This document shows positions 45,790 through 56,036 of a stretch of DNA of 64,000 nucleotides, one piece after another. How positions within the stretch are numbered: position 1 is the stretch's first letter; the number at the start of each line of letters is the position of its first letter. The stretch lies in NCBI RefSeq assembly GCF_016918545.1, contig NZ_JAFFQC010000005.1:1-64000 (forward strand), written 5' to 3'. The position numbers were made by a program, and so were the translations under genes. The notes under the pieces were generated by a model. It worked only from the letters and a program-made list of their open reading frames with translations, did not search any database and had not been told where the DNA came from. The DNA is from Desulfobulbus alkaliphilus (GTDB lineage: Bacteria > Desulfobacterota > Desulfobulbia > Desulfobulbales > Desulfobulbaceae).

Positions 45790-48012
45790 ATGGGTGTTGC
45801 AGCACGGAAAACAGAAGCAGCGAAGAAAATCGATGAACCCAAACAGGAAAAGAATCTGCCGGCGGTGCAGACCAAGCAGGTATTCGACCTCAAAGAACCT
45901 CAATGGTATCTCAACCGGGAGTTGACCTGGCTCGAATTCAACCGCCGGGTCTTCAACGAAAGTAAGGACAAACGAAATCCGTTGCTGGAACGGGTCTTTT
46001 TTCTCTCGGTAATCGGTTCCAATCTCGATGAGTTTTTCATGAAACGGATTGGCGGCCTCAAACAGCAGGTCGGGGCCGGTCTTAAACTGCTCTCCATGGA
46101 CGGTCGTACATCGCAACAGCAGATAGATGAAAGTTATGAGGTAATCCGTGATATTCTCGGTCAGCAGCAGGACCTCGAGCGGGAACTGCTCGCTCTGCTC
46201 GCCCGCGAGGATATTCGCATTGTCAAGTATTCGGTGCTTAACGAGCGGCAACGGGCGAAGATGAGTGAATACTTCCTCAACAATATCTATCCGTTGCTCA
46301 CTCCCCAGGGGATGGACCCTGCCCATCCCTTTCCTTTCATCTCCAACCTGTCCCTCAATCTCCTCGTCGCCACCCGCCACAGCGACAATGACCACATATA
46401 TCTCAACCGGATCAAGGTACCCACCACCGGGACCGGTATCCCTCGTTTTATCCGGGTCGAAGCCGACCAGCACCTGTATGTGCTGTTCGAGGATGTGATC
46501 GCCAACAACCTGGAGAACATTTTTCCCGGGATGATCATTGACAGTTGTGAGTTGTTCCGAGTGACCCGCAACGCTATCACGGAAAAACTCTCCGACCAGG
46601 CAGTCGACTTGCTCTCCATGATTGAGTCGGCCCTGCGCGACCGCAAATTTGCCGAAATAGTCAGGCTGGAGGTCGACGGCACCATGACCAAGCAACATCG
46701 TGGCATGCTCGCTTCCCAACTGGGAATTGATTCCCGCAAGGATGTCTTTGTTGTCGATGGCATCATGGCCAAGCGCGATCTGATGGAAATCGTGGCCATT
46801 GACAAGCCGGACCTGCATTATCCGACCCACCAACCGTTGGATCACTATAAACTTTCCGGTGATTTTCCCAATATATTCCATCTCATCAGGGAAGAAGGTC
46901 CTTTTCTGCTCCAGCACCCTTATGAATCCTTCAGTTCCTCGGTTGAGCGTTTTCTCCGTGAGGCCAGTGTCGATCCCAAGGTGCTCGGCATCAAAATGAC
47001 CCTCTATCGGACCTCCGCCAATTCCCAGATCATTCAATACCTGCTTGATGCGGCCCAGAACGGTAAGCAGGTTGCGGTGGTAGTGGAACTGATGGCCCGG
47101 TTCGATGAATCAGCCAACATTCACTGGGCCACTCACCTGGAAGAGGCCGGGATTCACGTCACCTACGGCGTTGTCGGTCTCAAGACCCATTCCAAGGTGA
47201 TCTTTGTTGTTCGTCGGGATTTCAATGGACTTAAACGGTATGCGCATATCGGCACCGGCAACTATCATGCCGGCACGGCGAGGGCCTACTGTGATCTTGG
47301 CCTGTTGACCTGTGACCACGACATCGGCACTGACCTCACCGAATTTTTCAATTTCCTCACCCTTGGGTATGCGCCGGCAAGGACCTATAAAAAACTGCTG
47401 CCCTCTCCGAGAATTCTCAAAAAAGCCCTGCTGGAATATATCCGCCGCGAGACCGAACATCATGCCAAAGGCATTCAGGCCCTTATTCAAATGAAAACCA
47501 ACGCGCTCACCGATTCGGATATTATTGCCGCTCTGTACCAGGCCTCGCAGGCCGGAGTCCCTGTGGACCTGATCGTTCGTGACAGTTGTCTGCTCCGTCC
47601 CGGTATTCCGGGGCTTTCCGAGACTATCCGGGTAGTTTCCCTGGTCGGCCGTTTTCTTGAGCATGCCCGAATCTATTATTTCCGCAACAACGGTCAGGAA
47701 GAGTACTATATCGGCTCCGCGGATCTCATGAAGCGTAATCTTGAGAGGCGGGTTGAGGTGATCGCCCCCATCGAGAACCCAATTCTGCAAACCCAATTGC
47801 GGGAAATCATCGATCTGCAGCTAGCGGATCAGCGAGGAGCCTGGGACATGCAGGCCGACGGGACCTATATCCAGAGAACCGTTAAGGCGGGCGGTGAGTA
47901 TCGTTGCGCACAGGAACAGCTGATCGAGAAAAGTGAAAAGCGCCTGGCCGAAGCCAAACGTTTATACAAAAAACAGTTCTCCAAGAAAATACCAAAGCGA
48001 AAGAAGAAATAA
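45790..48012 (+). CDS. ppk1: Polyphosphate kinase 1
   Basis: This is a 740-residue enzyme that makes polyphosphate from ATP. The N-domain begins YLNRELTWLEFNRRVF. The phospholipase-D-like catalytic histidines are in GLKTHSKVIFVVRR (autophosphorylated His) and GRFLEHARIYYF. The ATP-binding IGSNLDEFFMKRI is present. A basic C-terminal tail follows. The start at 45790 has GGGGAGGA upstream; the open frame to 45712 has no family support. A 35-residue Lys-rich N-terminal extension precedes the first conserved block. Confidence 0.93.
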   Translation: MGVAARKTEAAKKIDEPKQEKNLPAVQTKQVFDLKEPQWYLNRELTWLEFNRRVFNESKDKRNPLLERVFFLSVIGSNLDEFFMKRIGGLKQQVGAGLKLLSMDGRTSQQQIDESYEVIRDILGQQQDLERELLALLAREDIRIVKYSVLNERQRAKMSEYFLNNIYPLLTPQGMDPAHPFPFISNLSLNLLVATRHSDNDHIYLNRIKVPTTGTGIPRFIRVEADQHLYVLFEDVIANNLENIFPGMIIDSCELFRVTRNAITEKLSDQAVDLLSMIESALRDRKFAEIVRLEVDGTMTKQHRGMLASQLGIDSRKDVFVVDGIMAKRDLMEIVAIDKPDLHYPTHQPLDHYKLSGDFPNIFHLIREEGPFLLQHPYESFSSSVERFLREASVDPKVLGIKMTLYRTSANSQIIQYLLDAAQNGKQVAVVVELMARFDESANIHWATHLEEAGIHVTYGVVGLKTHSKVIFVVRRDFNGLKRYAHIGTGNYHAGTARAYCDLGLLTCDHDIGTDLTEFFNFLTLGYAPARTYKKLLPSPRILKKALLEYIRRETEHHAKGIQALIQMKTNALTDSDIIAALYQASQAGVPVDLIVRDSCLLRPGIPGLSETIRVVSLVGRFLEHARIYYFRNNGQEEYYIGSADLMKRNLERRVEVIAPIENPILQTQLREIIDLQLADQRGAWDMQADGTYIQRTVKAGGEYRCAQEQLIEKSEKRLAEAKRLYKKQFSKKIPKRKKK

Positions 48013-48039
48013 CAGTTTGCCCGGCTCTTTTACTTAAGT

Positions 48040-48400
48040 GCCTGTGGTGATTGCCGAATTCTACTCGGTAACCTGTAAAAAAGACCTCATCATAAAGGCG
48101 GCGGTATTCCTCCATGCTGTCGGCGTCCAGCCAACGTTCATAAGCATTCCGGTACCGTTGGCCAGGGCGCTGTTCCAACAGGATTTTGTTGATCGTGGCA
48201 ATGATTTCTTCGCCCCAGGGAGTTTTCGAGCAACCCACATGACATAATCGGCTCTGAGGGTTTTCCTGGTTCTCAGTCAAGGCCACGGTAGCGATGTGTT
48301 CCCTGATTCCCATTTTTTTAGCCAGATACATGGCCTCTTCCGGCAGGCCGATCAGGGCATCGATCCGGTTGAGTATAAGTATTGTTCGCGGAAGAAATCG
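48040..48400 (-). pseudogene. 3' remnant of a periplasmic solute-binding protein gene
   Basis: The minus strand reads RIDALIGLPEEAMYLAKKMG, then CSKTPWGEEIIATINKILLE and YRNAYERWLDADSMEE, which resembles the C-terminus of family-3-like extracellular binding proteins. There is no matching N-terminal half and no signal peptide upstream. The frame runs on into the antisense of ppk instead of stopping. Confidence 0.5.
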
Positions 48401-48908
48401 TTTTGCATGCATGTGGATATGTGGCTCGGTTCTGGTGCAATCTTTTTGTTTCCTGTGCATCTTTTTTGTTGCGCTTCGGGTGCGGTGACAAAGCCTTTTC
48501 GCACAAGGGCCTTGCTCGGAATTCGCTGTATTCAGCTGAGTAAAAAAACAATATTTCAGTTGAATAGATTGCATGTGGCGGCTGTAAGGCTGGATGGTAT
48601 GCATCATGCAATCCTTTATCTACATACCAAGGGCAACAAGCCAACACAATCGATCAATGGGAAACCGCTCAAAATACGGATAGAGATGTTTTTCATGTTT
48701 GTTTTTTTTGATCGATCGACTGTCTGGCTTATTTTTGAGGTGATGGGATGAGAGCCCCCTTGGGAAAAAGGCAGGCTGGAAAACGCAACACGGAAATGTT
48801 GACCGCCAGGAGGGAATTTACGGATTGCTCTTGACGGATAAATATGTAGGATGGCGTGTGGGGCAAACCCCGACACAGGTATCTGAATATGCAAAACAGG
48901 GATAAGGT
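48401..48908. other. Gap before the Mo-oxidoreductase operon
   Basis: These 508 bases contain no supported gene. The operon promoter probably lies here. Confidence 0.4.
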
Positions 48909-51014
48909 ATGAAAGAAACGAAATACAGTATCTGCGGCATGTGCGCCGTACGTTGTCCGGTGACCGTGGAGGTGCAAGACGGCAAGCCGGTCTGGATCGA
49001 AGGGAACAGTCACGACGGCGGCATGGGGCGCAGTCTCTGTGCCAAGGGCGGAGCGGCTTTTTCCCAGCGTACCGATAAACAGAGGCCTCTCGGACCACTC
49101 CTCCGTCGGGGAAAAAGAGGGGAGGGCCAATGGCGGGAGGCATCCTGGGAAGAGGCCTACGACTATATCGCCGGGAAACTCCAAGCTATCATGGCTGAAC
49201 ACGGCGCACGTGCCATCATGCTGTCCGACCGTGGCGGTCCCTTTGCCGACCTTAGGCAGGCCTTTGTCAAGGCGCTGGGGTCTCCCAACTACATCAATCA
49301 CGACTGCACCTGCGGCCGCAATGTGCATCATGCCTCTAAATCTGTCTACGGTCTTGGTCGGAAAGATTTCGCCTACGATTACGAAAATTCACGCCACATT
49401 GTACTTTTCGGGCGCAATATTACCGAATCACTTAAGGTCAAGGAAGTCAAGAGCTTCCTCAAAGCCATCAAAAAGGGTGCCCGGGTTACCTATATCGATC
49501 CACGGGCCTCAATCACCGCCGGTAAGGCCAGCCGCTACTGGCAGATCAAACCCGGCACTGATTATGCTCTCCTGCTGGGTATTGCTCATTATCTCGTCAA
49601 CAACAATCTCTATGATCAGGATTTTGTCGGTCGCTATGTCAATGGCATGCCGGAGTTCAAGACGTTTCTCGAACCGTATACGCTTGAATGGGCCGAAGGA
49701 GAAACAGGGATTGCGGCCCGGGAGATCCAGGCGTTCTGCCATGAACTCAACGAAGACCGGCCACGGGTTATCATCCATCCCGGCTGGATGCTGGCCCGCT
49801 ACCGCGATTCCTTCCATGCCTCCCGGATGATTCATATTCTCAACGCTCTCATGGGCAGCATCGAACATCCCGGCGGGCTGTTTTATCCTAAAGGACCCAA
49901 GGATGCCGGTAAAAAAGGGCTCAAGAGTCTTTCCGCCCTGGTACCCAATGTCGAGGAAGAACGGGCTGACGGCTGTGGCAGCCGGTATCCCCACTTCGAT
50001 AAAGGCGCCGGTATGCTGCAGACAGCGTATGAGGCCATCGATTCCGGTGTGCCGTACCCGATCAAGGCCTATTTTGTTCATCGCCACAATCCCTTCATCG
50101 CTCTGCCCGATACCGATGAACAACGGCGGATTTTCGACAAGCTCGAATTGATTGTGGCCGTTGATGTCAATTACAGTGAGACCGCCTGGTTTGCCGATGT
50201 CATTCTTCCGGAAAATACCTTCCTCGAGCGGGACGATATCCTCCGCACCGAAAAGGGTCTCAAGCCCGGTTTTGGCCGGCGGCAGCAGTGCGTGCCCCCG
50301 GCAAACAATACCCGGCCGGGCTGGAAGATTTATGTGGAGCTGGCCCACCGCCTGGGCAAGGGTGAGTACTTTCCCTTTTCTTCCATTGAGGAGATCTGGC
50401 AGTATCAGCTGCAGGACACCGGCTTTTCTCCGGCCGATTTCGATGCCAAGGGCTTTGTCAAATTAAGTGACAAGGCGCTCTGGCATGACCGGGATCAGCT
50501 TAAATTCGGCACTGAATCGGGTCGCATCGAAATAGTCAACCAGAAATGGGCCGCCATGGGCGTGGCATCCCTGCCGCCCTACGTGGCCCCCGAACAACCA
50601 CCGGAGGGCAGTTTCCGGCTGCTGTTTGGCCGTAACGGCTACCAGGCCCACGGTCAACATCAGAACAATCCTATCCTCTGTGAACTCCTCGACACTAACC
50701 GGTTGTGGATCAACACCGCCGCGGCCGGGAAACTGGGCATCAAGGACGGTGATCCCGTGGAGGTGGCCAACGGTGACACCCGGGGCATTATTCGGGCCCG
50801 GGTCACGGATCTCATTCATCCCCAGGCGGTGTTCATGCTCCATGGATTCGGTACCGATGTGCCTGCCAAGAAACGTGCTTTTGGCAAAGGACTGGCGGAC
50901 CAGGTGTTCATGAAGGGCAAACTGAAAGAGTGGGACCATGCCGGCGGCGGCCTCAATCTTGCCGAGACTTTTGTCACCGTTACCCCGGCACAGGCAGGAG
51001 GAGAACAGTCATGA
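48909..51014 (+). CDS. Cytoplasmic molybdopterin oxidoreductase with [4Fe-4S] cluster
   Basis: This is a 701-residue DMSO-reductase-family subunit. An N-terminal CGMCAVRC with a later Cys (SLCAKGG) binds one [4Fe-4S]. The region around the Mo site reads NHDCTCGRNVHHAS, so a Cys rather than Sec is the likely Mo ligand. The bis-MGD-binding blocks are present (VLFGRNITES, GTDYALLLGIAHYLV, and the C-terminal VEVANGDTRGIIRARV). No Tat signal exists, so it is cytoplasmic. It resembles Psr/Phs- and formate-dehydrogenase-like subunits, but the substrate cannot be set. It overlaps the next gene by 4 nt and starts the operon that continues into nuoA-N. Confidence 0.85.
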   Translation: MKETKYSICGMCAVRCPVTVEVQDGKPVWIEGNSHDGGMGRSLCAKGGAAFSQRTDKQRPLGPLLRRGKRGEGQWREASWEEAYDYIAGKLQAIMAEHGARAIMLSDRGGPFADLRQAFVKALGSPNYINHDCTCGRNVHHASKSVYGLGRKDFAYDYENSRHIVLFGRNITESLKVKEVKSFLKAIKKGARVTYIDPRASITAGKASRYWQIKPGTDYALLLGIAHYLVNNNLYDQDFVGRYVNGMPEFKTFLEPYTLEWAEGETGIAAREIQAFCHELNEDRPRVIIHPGWMLARYRDSFHASRMIHILNALMGSIEHPGGLFYPKGPKDAGKKGLKSLSALVPNVEEERADGCGSRYPHFDKGAGMLQTAYEAIDSGVPYPIKAYFVHRHNPFIALPDTDEQRRIFDKLELIVAVDVNYSETAWFADVILPENTFLERDDILRTEKGLKPGFGRRQQCVPPANNTRPGWKIYVELAHRLGKGEYFPFSSIEEIWQYQLQDTGFSPADFDAKGFVKLSDKALWHDRDQLKFGTESGRIEIVNQKWAAMGVASLPPYVAPEQPPEGSFRLLFGRNGYQAHGQHQNNPILCELLDTNRLWINTAAAGKLGIKDGDPVEVANGDTRGIIRARVTDLIHPQAVFMLHGFGTDVPAKKRAFGKGLADQVFMKGKLKEWDHAGGGLNLAETFVTVTPAQAGGEQS

Positions 51015-51514
51015 GTAAATATATTGTCACCCAGGAAGTGGCCGATTGCATTGGTTGTCGGGCGTGTGAAGTCCATTGCAAGGACAAGAACAACAGCGGC
51101 CCTGGCGCCTTTTACTGCCGTATGATCGAGGTGGTCTCCGAGCAGAGCAGTCCGCCAGCCATTGATTATGTCTATCTCTCCTGCTTCCACTGTGAAAAGG
51201 CCTGGTGCGTCGACGCCTGCCCCACCGGGGCCATGGAACGTCGGGATCAGGATGGCATTGTTTTTGTGGTCGACAGTGCCTGTGTCGGTTGCAAGGCCTG
51301 CATAACCGCCTGCCCCTGGTCTGTGCCCCAGTGGAACCCGAATACCGGCAAGGTGGGCAAATGTGACTTATGTATGGACCGGATCGATGCCGGCCTGGAA
51401 CCGGCCTGTGTCAGCAAGTGTACCACCGGTTGTCTGCAGTTCTCCACCCCGGCCGAGGCCTCGGAGGCCAGACGACAAGCCTTTGCTGAACAATTGCTGC
51501 AAAATCGACGCTGA
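51011..51514 (+). CDS. Four-cluster ferredoxin-like subunit (DmsB/PsrB type)
   Basis: This is a 167-residue electron-transfer protein with four cysteine groups: CIGCRACEVHC, CFHCEKAWCVDACP, CVGCKACITACP, and CDLC with CVSKC. It is the typical iron-sulfur partner of a molybdopterin subunit. It has no membrane anchor, and no NrfD/PsrC gene is near. It ends 14 nt before nuoA, with AAAGGAG between them, so the pair is probably co-transcribed with complex I. Confidence 0.88.
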   Translation: MSKYIVTQEVADCIGCRACEVHCKDKNNSGPGAFYCRMIEVVSEQSSPPAIDYVYLSCFHCEKAWCVDACPTGAMERRDQDGIVFVVDSACVGCKACITACPWSVPQWNPNTGKVGKCDLCMDRIDAGLEPACVSKCTTGCLQFSTPAEASEARRQAFAEQLLQNRR

Positions 51515-51528
51515 AAGGAGTCGCGGAT

Positions 51529-51903
51529 ATGGTCGCCCCCTCAGTCCCCCAGGAATATCTCGGCATCTTTCTGCTGCTGATCTTCAGTTTTCTCTTTGGC
51601 ACGCTGATCCTGTTTCTGGGCCGATATTTTCGTCTGAACCGGCCGTATCGGGATAAACTGATCGCCTACGAATCAGGCAACGAACCGACCCGGGAACCGC
51701 GAATGCGTTTTTCGGTGAAGTTTTATCTGATCGCCATTCTGTTTGTGGTGTTCGACATCGAGGCCATTTATCTCTATCCCTGGGCCGTGACCTATGACAT
51801 GCTTGGTGTTTTTGCCCTGGTGGAGATGCTGCTGTTCATCTTTCTCCTCTTGGTCGCCTTTGTCTACGCCTGGAAAAAGGGAGTTTTTCAATGGGAGAAG
51901 TAA
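51529..51903 (+). CDS. nuoA: Complex I subunit A
   Basis: This is a 124-residue protein with three membrane helices. The conserved block [20 protein letters not shown] and [16 protein letters not shown] are diagnostic. It overlaps nuoB by 13 nt. Confidence 0.95.
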   Translation: MVAPSVPQEYLGIFLLLIFSFLFGTLILFLGRYFRLNRPYRDKLIAYESGNEPTREPRMRFSVKFYLIAILFVVFDIEAIYLYPWAVTYDMLGVFALVEMLLFIFLLLVAFVYAWKKGVFQWEK

Positions 51904-52412
51904 CCGTACCCTCCATGGTTCGCCTGGAAGAGGGCGTGCGCTGGATTCCTGGGGCTAATGCCTTGCTGGGACCGCTGAACAAGTTGGTCAACTGGGGTCG
52001 GGCCGGATCGATCTGGCCGGTGACCTTTGGTCTGGCCTGCTGCGCTATTGAAATGATGGATGCAGGGGCGTCGACCAACGATCTGGATCGCTTCGGCATC
52101 CTGTTTCGTGCCAGTCCCCGCCAGGGTGACTGCCTGGTGGTCGCCGGCACTGTGAGCAAGAAAATGGCTCCCGTGCTGCGGCGGGTGTACGATCAGATGC
52201 CCGAACCCCGTTATGTACTGGCCATGGGCAGTTGCGCCTGCAGCGGCGGTGTCTTCGATACCTACGCCGTAACCCAGGGGGTGGATCAGATCATGCCCGT
52301 GGACGTGTATGTCCCAGGTTGCCCCCCCCGGCCCGAGGCGCTGATGGAAGGGTTTATCAAACTACAGGAAAAGATTCTCAAGGAGCAGTTTCGATGGAGT
52401 CAATGGCGATAG
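51891..52412 (+). CDS. nuoB: Complex I subunit B, N2 cluster
   Basis: This is a 173-residue protein that carries the terminal [4Fe-4S] cluster N2. The adjacent cysteines are in [11 protein letters not shown], with others in MGSCACSGG and [14 protein letters not shown]. It overlaps nuoC by 19 nt. Confidence 0.96.
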   Translation: MGEVTVPSMVRLEEGVRWIPGANALLGPLNKLVNWGRAGSIWPVTFGLACCAIEMMDAGASTNDLDRFGILFRASPRQGDCLVVAGTVSKKMAPVLRRVYDQMPEPRYVLAMGSCACSGGVFDTYAVTQGVDQIMPVDVYVPGCPPRPEALMEGFIKLQEKILKEQFRWSQWR

Positions 52413-52999
52413 CCGATGGGCTGCAGGCCAGGTTTCCCGAAGAGATCCTGCAATGCTTCTCCTTTCAGGGGCAGGTCGGGGTGGGCATCCGTCCCGACCG
52501 GGTGGTGGAGATTCTTGGCTGGCTGCGGGATGATCAGGCCATGCGGATGGATCATCTCCGTTCCCTCTGCGGGGTTGACAATGCCCGGAGAAAAAATGGC
52601 GGCTTGGGTCGGTTTGAGGTGGTCTACAACCTCTACTCCATTGCCCTGCGCCATGAGATTCGTATTCGCGCCCAATTGACCGAAGAAGACCCAAGCATCG
52701 ATTCCGTGGTCAGCCTCTGGTCCGGCGCTGACTGGATGGAACGGGAAACCTATGATCTCATGGGGATCCGGTTCAACGGTCATCCCAATCTTCGCCGGGT
52801 TCTGCTTCCCGATGACTGGGAAGGGCACCCCCTGCGCAAGGAGTACCCTCTTCGCGGCCGGGGTGAGTGGGTCGGCATCACCGACCTGCAGGCGAAGCTT
52901 GAGGAACTCGATGCCCATGGCTTCAAAGCCGATGATCCGGGTCCTGAAGCAGGTGATGCAGGCGATGCCGCGACCGGCAAACGGAAAGGAGATTGCTGA
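52394..52999 (+). CDS. nuoC: Complex I subunit C (30 kDa)
   Basis: This is a 201-residue peripheral-arm protein. The family signature [20 protein letters not shown] lies at about 115-135, followed by [14 protein letters not shown]. It is separate from nuoD, not fused. The start at 52394 has AAGGAG upstream and lies inside nuoB. The 30 C-terminal residues are acidic and Ala/Gly-rich. Confidence 0.94.
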   Translation: MESMAIADGLQARFPEEILQCFSFQGQVGVGIRPDRVVEILGWLRDDQAMRMDHLRSLCGVDNARRKNGGLGRFEVVYNLYSIALRHEIRIRAQLTEEDPSIDSVVSLWSGADWMERETYDLMGIRFNGHPNLRRVLLPDDWEGHPLRKEYPLRGRGEWVGITDLQAKLEELDAHGFKADDPGPEAGDAGDAATGKRKGDC

Positions 53000-54225
53000 T
53001 GAGCGTGCCGAGCAGAAAAATCCTCGAAGTGCCGGTGGCTGATGGTGAGAACGAACGGTATTCCCTGCGCATGGGACCGCAGCATCCGGCCACCCATGGT
53101 GTGCTCCGGGTCGACCTCGACCTGGATGGGGAAACCATTATGCGCTGTACGCCCCAGGTGGGCTATCTGCACCGGGGCTTTGAAAAGCTGGCGGAGAACC
53201 GGACCTATGCCCAGGCTCTGATTCTCACCGACCGGCTGGACTATATCGGCGCCATGGCCAACAATGTCGGCTACTGTGTTGCCGTGGAACGACTGCTGGG
53301 CATCTCGGTGCCCATGCGGGCCAAGTATATCCGCACCATTGCCGCCGAGATGTCGCGCCTCAGCTCGCATCTGCTCTGGCTGGCCACCCACGCCCTCGAT
53401 GTCGGTGCCATGACCGTTTTTCTTTACTGCTTCCGCGAACGTGAGATTCTTCTCGACCTGTTCGAGGAGCTGTGCGGCGCCCGGCTGACTTATTCCTACC
53501 CCCGCATCGGTGGTGTCCGTCAGGATGTCACCTCGCGCTTTGTTGATGAACTCGGACGCTTTATCGACATCTTTCCGTCTCGAATCGAAGAGTACGAAAC
53601 CCTGATCGATACCAACCGCATCTGGTTGAAGCGCACCGTGGGGGTCGGCAAACTCAGTGGCGCCGAGGCCCTGGCCCTGGGGATCACCGGCGCCTGCCTG
53701 CGCGGATCCGGTGTCGATTATGATCTGCGCAAGCATCAGCCCTACGATGCCTACGATCAGGTCGACTTTGAGGTGCCCCTGGGCAGCGACGGTGATGTCT
53801 ATGCCCGGTACCGCTGCCGTATGGAGGAAATGCACCAGTCGATCCGTATTATCCGCCAGTGTCTCGACCAGCTCCCTCCCGGCCCGATCATCGGGCCGGA
53901 TGCCCCGGACCTGATCATGGCCAATCGTGCCCCGGCCCGGATGGCAGCAGGCAGTAATCGCTATGGCGGTGGATTGATTCAATTGATCCGGGATCAGGAT
54001 CTGTTCCCGTCCGGTGATATCTATGTGGCCACTGAAGTGCCCAAGGGTGAACTTGGATTTTACTTTATTTCCGAGGGTAGCAACCGGCCGTATCGGATGC
54101 ATATCCGTTCGCCGTCCTTCATGCATATCAGCGCCCTGGCGGTCGTTGCCCGGGGCGGACTGATCGCCGATCTGATCGCCAATATCGGCAGCTTGGATGT
54201 GGTACTTGGAGAATCGGACCGGTGA
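52999..54225 (+). CDS. nuoD: Complex I subunit D (49 kDa)
   Basis: This is a 408-residue subunit of the quinone site. It has MGPQHPATHGVLRVDLDLDGE, the quinone-site His and Tyr (HPATHG, AENRTYAQAL), RLSSHLLWLATHALDVGA and the ending FMHISALAVVARGGLIADLIANIGSLDVVLGE. Start ATG 52999 overlaps the nuoC stop. A 179-nt gap separates it from nuoH. Confidence 0.95.
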   Translation: MSVPSRKILEVPVADGENERYSLRMGPQHPATHGVLRVDLDLDGETIMRCTPQVGYLHRGFEKLAENRTYAQALILTDRLDYIGAMANNVGYCVAVERLLGISVPMRAKYIRTIAAEMSRLSSHLLWLATHALDVGAMTVFLYCFREREILLDLFEELCGARLTYSYPRIGGVRQDVTSRFVDELGRFIDIFPSRIEEYETLIDTNRIWLKRTVGVGKLSGAEALALGITGACLRGSGVDYDLRKHQPYDAYDQVDFEVPLGSDGDVYARYRCRMEEMHQSIRIIRQCLDQLPPGPIIGPDAPDLIMANRAPARMAAGSNRYGGGLIQLIRDQDLFPSGDIYVATEVPKGELGFYFISEGSNRPYRMHIRSPSFMHISALAVVARGGLIADLIANIGSLDVVLGESDR

Positions 54226-54404
54226 GCCTTCCCGCCGGTCCCGTTGCCTGACGCGTGGCCACCTGGCAGGGATATTCTGTTCTCAATCGCGATGCGCTGG
54301 TGATGAACCCCGCGGCATATATGCTTGTTTTGAGGAGTGTGTGCCGGGCCGCCGGGATTCAAGGAAAACAGCCGTTTCTGGATGAGCACTAACAAGGGGA
54401 AAAA

Positions 54405-55373
54405 ATGACTGTTCTCACTATGCTTCTGCATATCGTCGTGCTGGTTGTCGTGGTTCTGCTGCACGTCGCCTATGCCACCTATTTCGAGCGTAAGATCATC
54501 GGTCGCATGCAGGTGCGCATGGGGCCGATGCGGGTCGGCTGGCATGGCCTGCTTCAGCCCATCGCCGACGGGGTCAAGAGTTTTTTCAAGGAAGACATCA
54601 TTCCCGAGCGTGCCGACCAAACGCTGTTCCGCATTGCCCCGGTCATCTGTCTGGTAGCGATGATGTCGTCCCTGGCGGTTTTGCCTTTTGCCGAGGGCTG
54701 GGTCCTGGCGGACATCGATATCGGCCTGCTGTTCATCTTCGGCATGAGTGCCCTGGCTGCCTATGGTGTGGTTCTTGCCGGCTGGTCCTCGAACTCGAAG
54801 TACAGTTTTTTTGGCGGCATGCGGTCCATGGCTCAAGTCATCAGCTATGAGATCGCCATGGGATTGAGCCTGGTCGGGGTGATGCTGATGGCCGGATCAC
54901 TCAACCTCAGTGAGATTGTCAGGGCTCAGGGGGATTCGCTATTCGGCATGTACCTCCTGCCTCAGTGTGTCGGTTTTTTTGTGTTCTTCATTGCCATGCT
55001 CGCCGAGACCAACCGGGTGCCTTTTGATCTGCCCGAGGCCGAAACCGAGCTGGTATCCGGGTACAGCACCGAATACAGCGGCATGCGCTATGCCATGTTT
55101 TTCATGGCTGAATACATTGGCATGCTGATGATGGCCTCCATCGGGACCATCTGCTTCCTCGGCGGCTGGCACGGACCATTTGCGGTGCCCTTTTTTCCCC
55201 CGTTCTGGTTTGTGCTCAAGGTGTATCTGTTCATGTTTGCCTTTATCTGGATCCGCGCCACCTTGCCCCGCTATCGCTATGATCAGCTCATGGGACTGGG
55301 GTGGAAACTGCTCATACCCCTGGCGTTGGCCAATATCGTTGTCACCGCCGGTGTCAAGGCCCTGATCGGCTGA
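54405..55373 (+). CDS. nuoH: Complex I subunit H
   Basis: This is a 322-residue membrane protein with about eight helices that lines the quinone chamber. Diagnostic blocks are AYATYFERKIIGRMQVRMGP, LQPIADGVKSFFKEDI, ETNRVPFDLPEAETELVSGY and RATLPRYRYDQLMGLGWK. It follows the gap after nuoD. Confidence 0.95.
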   Translation: MTVLTMLLHIVVLVVVVLLHVAYATYFERKIIGRMQVRMGPMRVGWHGLLQPIADGVKSFFKEDIIPERADQTLFRIAPVICLVAMMSSLAVLPFAEGWVLADIDIGLLFIFGMSALAAYGVVLAGWSSNSKYSFFGGMRSMAQVISYEIAMGLSLVGVMLMAGSLNLSEIVRAQGDSLFGMYLLPQCVGFFVFFIAMLAETNRVPFDLPEAETELVSGYSTEYSGMRYAMFFMAEYIGMLMMASIGTICFLGGWHGPFAVPFFPPFWFVLKVYLFMFAFIWIRATLPRYRYDQLMGLGWKLLIPLALANIVVTAGVKALIG

Positions 55374-55384
55374 GGAGAGGCACC

Positions 55385-56023
55385 ATGCAGATTCAGTACA
55401 AACCAAAACGTTCGTGGCTAGGTACCATCCTTCACGTAGAGATTATCAAGGGCCTGTCCCTGACCCTGCGCAAACTCTTTTCCCGACCTGTCACCCGGCA
55501 GTACCCGGAAGAAAAGCCCGAGATCCGTCGTGGTTTCCGTGGTCAGCATGCCCTGGTCCGCGACCCGCAAACCGGGACAAGCAAGTGTATCGGCTGCATG
55601 CGCTGCGCGGTGGTCTGTCCTTCCCGATGTATTCGTATCCGCATCCATAAGGAACCGGCGACCGGCAACCGCCGTATTATCGACTGCTATCGTATCGAGG
55701 CCTTGCGTTGCGTCTACTGCGGGTATTGTGAAGAGGTCTGTCCGGTGAACGCCATTGTTCTCACCGAGGTGTTTGAATACAGCTCCAATGATCGGCCCTC
55801 ACTCTTTTTCACCATGGAGCAGTTGCTGGGCAACTGGGACCGGTTTGCCGCCCAGCTGCAAGGGCCGGTGGACGAATATGTCAATCCCTTCTGGCGGCCG
55901 CGCGGTCTGCCGGAACACACGCTGCCCGCACCCAAGCGTCTGCCTGTTTCCCGCGAGTGGAGCGGGGAAGAACAGGTGGTGGGTAAAAACTGGCGCCGGC
56001 ATCACCGGCCGGAACAATCTTGA
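55385..56023 (+). CDS. nuoI: Complex I subunit I, two [4Fe-4S]
   Basis: This is a 212-residue peripheral protein with two ferredoxin motifs, CIGCMRCAVVCPSRC and CVYCGYCEEVCPVNA, for clusters N6a and N6b. The C-terminus has about 60 residues beyond the usual core. The start at 55385 is set by homology. Confidence 0.94.
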   Translation: MQIQYKPKRSWLGTILHVEIIKGLSLTLRKLFSRPVTRQYPEEKPEIRRGFRGQHALVRDPQTGTSKCIGCMRCAVVCPSRCIRIRIHKEPATGNRRIIDCYRIEALRCVYCGYCEEVCPVNAIVLTEVFEYSSNDRPSLFFTMEQLLGNWDRFAAQLQGPVDEYVNPFWRPRGLPEHTLPAPKRLPVSREWSGEEQVVGKNWRRHHRPEQS

Positions 56024-56036
56024 GAGAGGGGTATCG

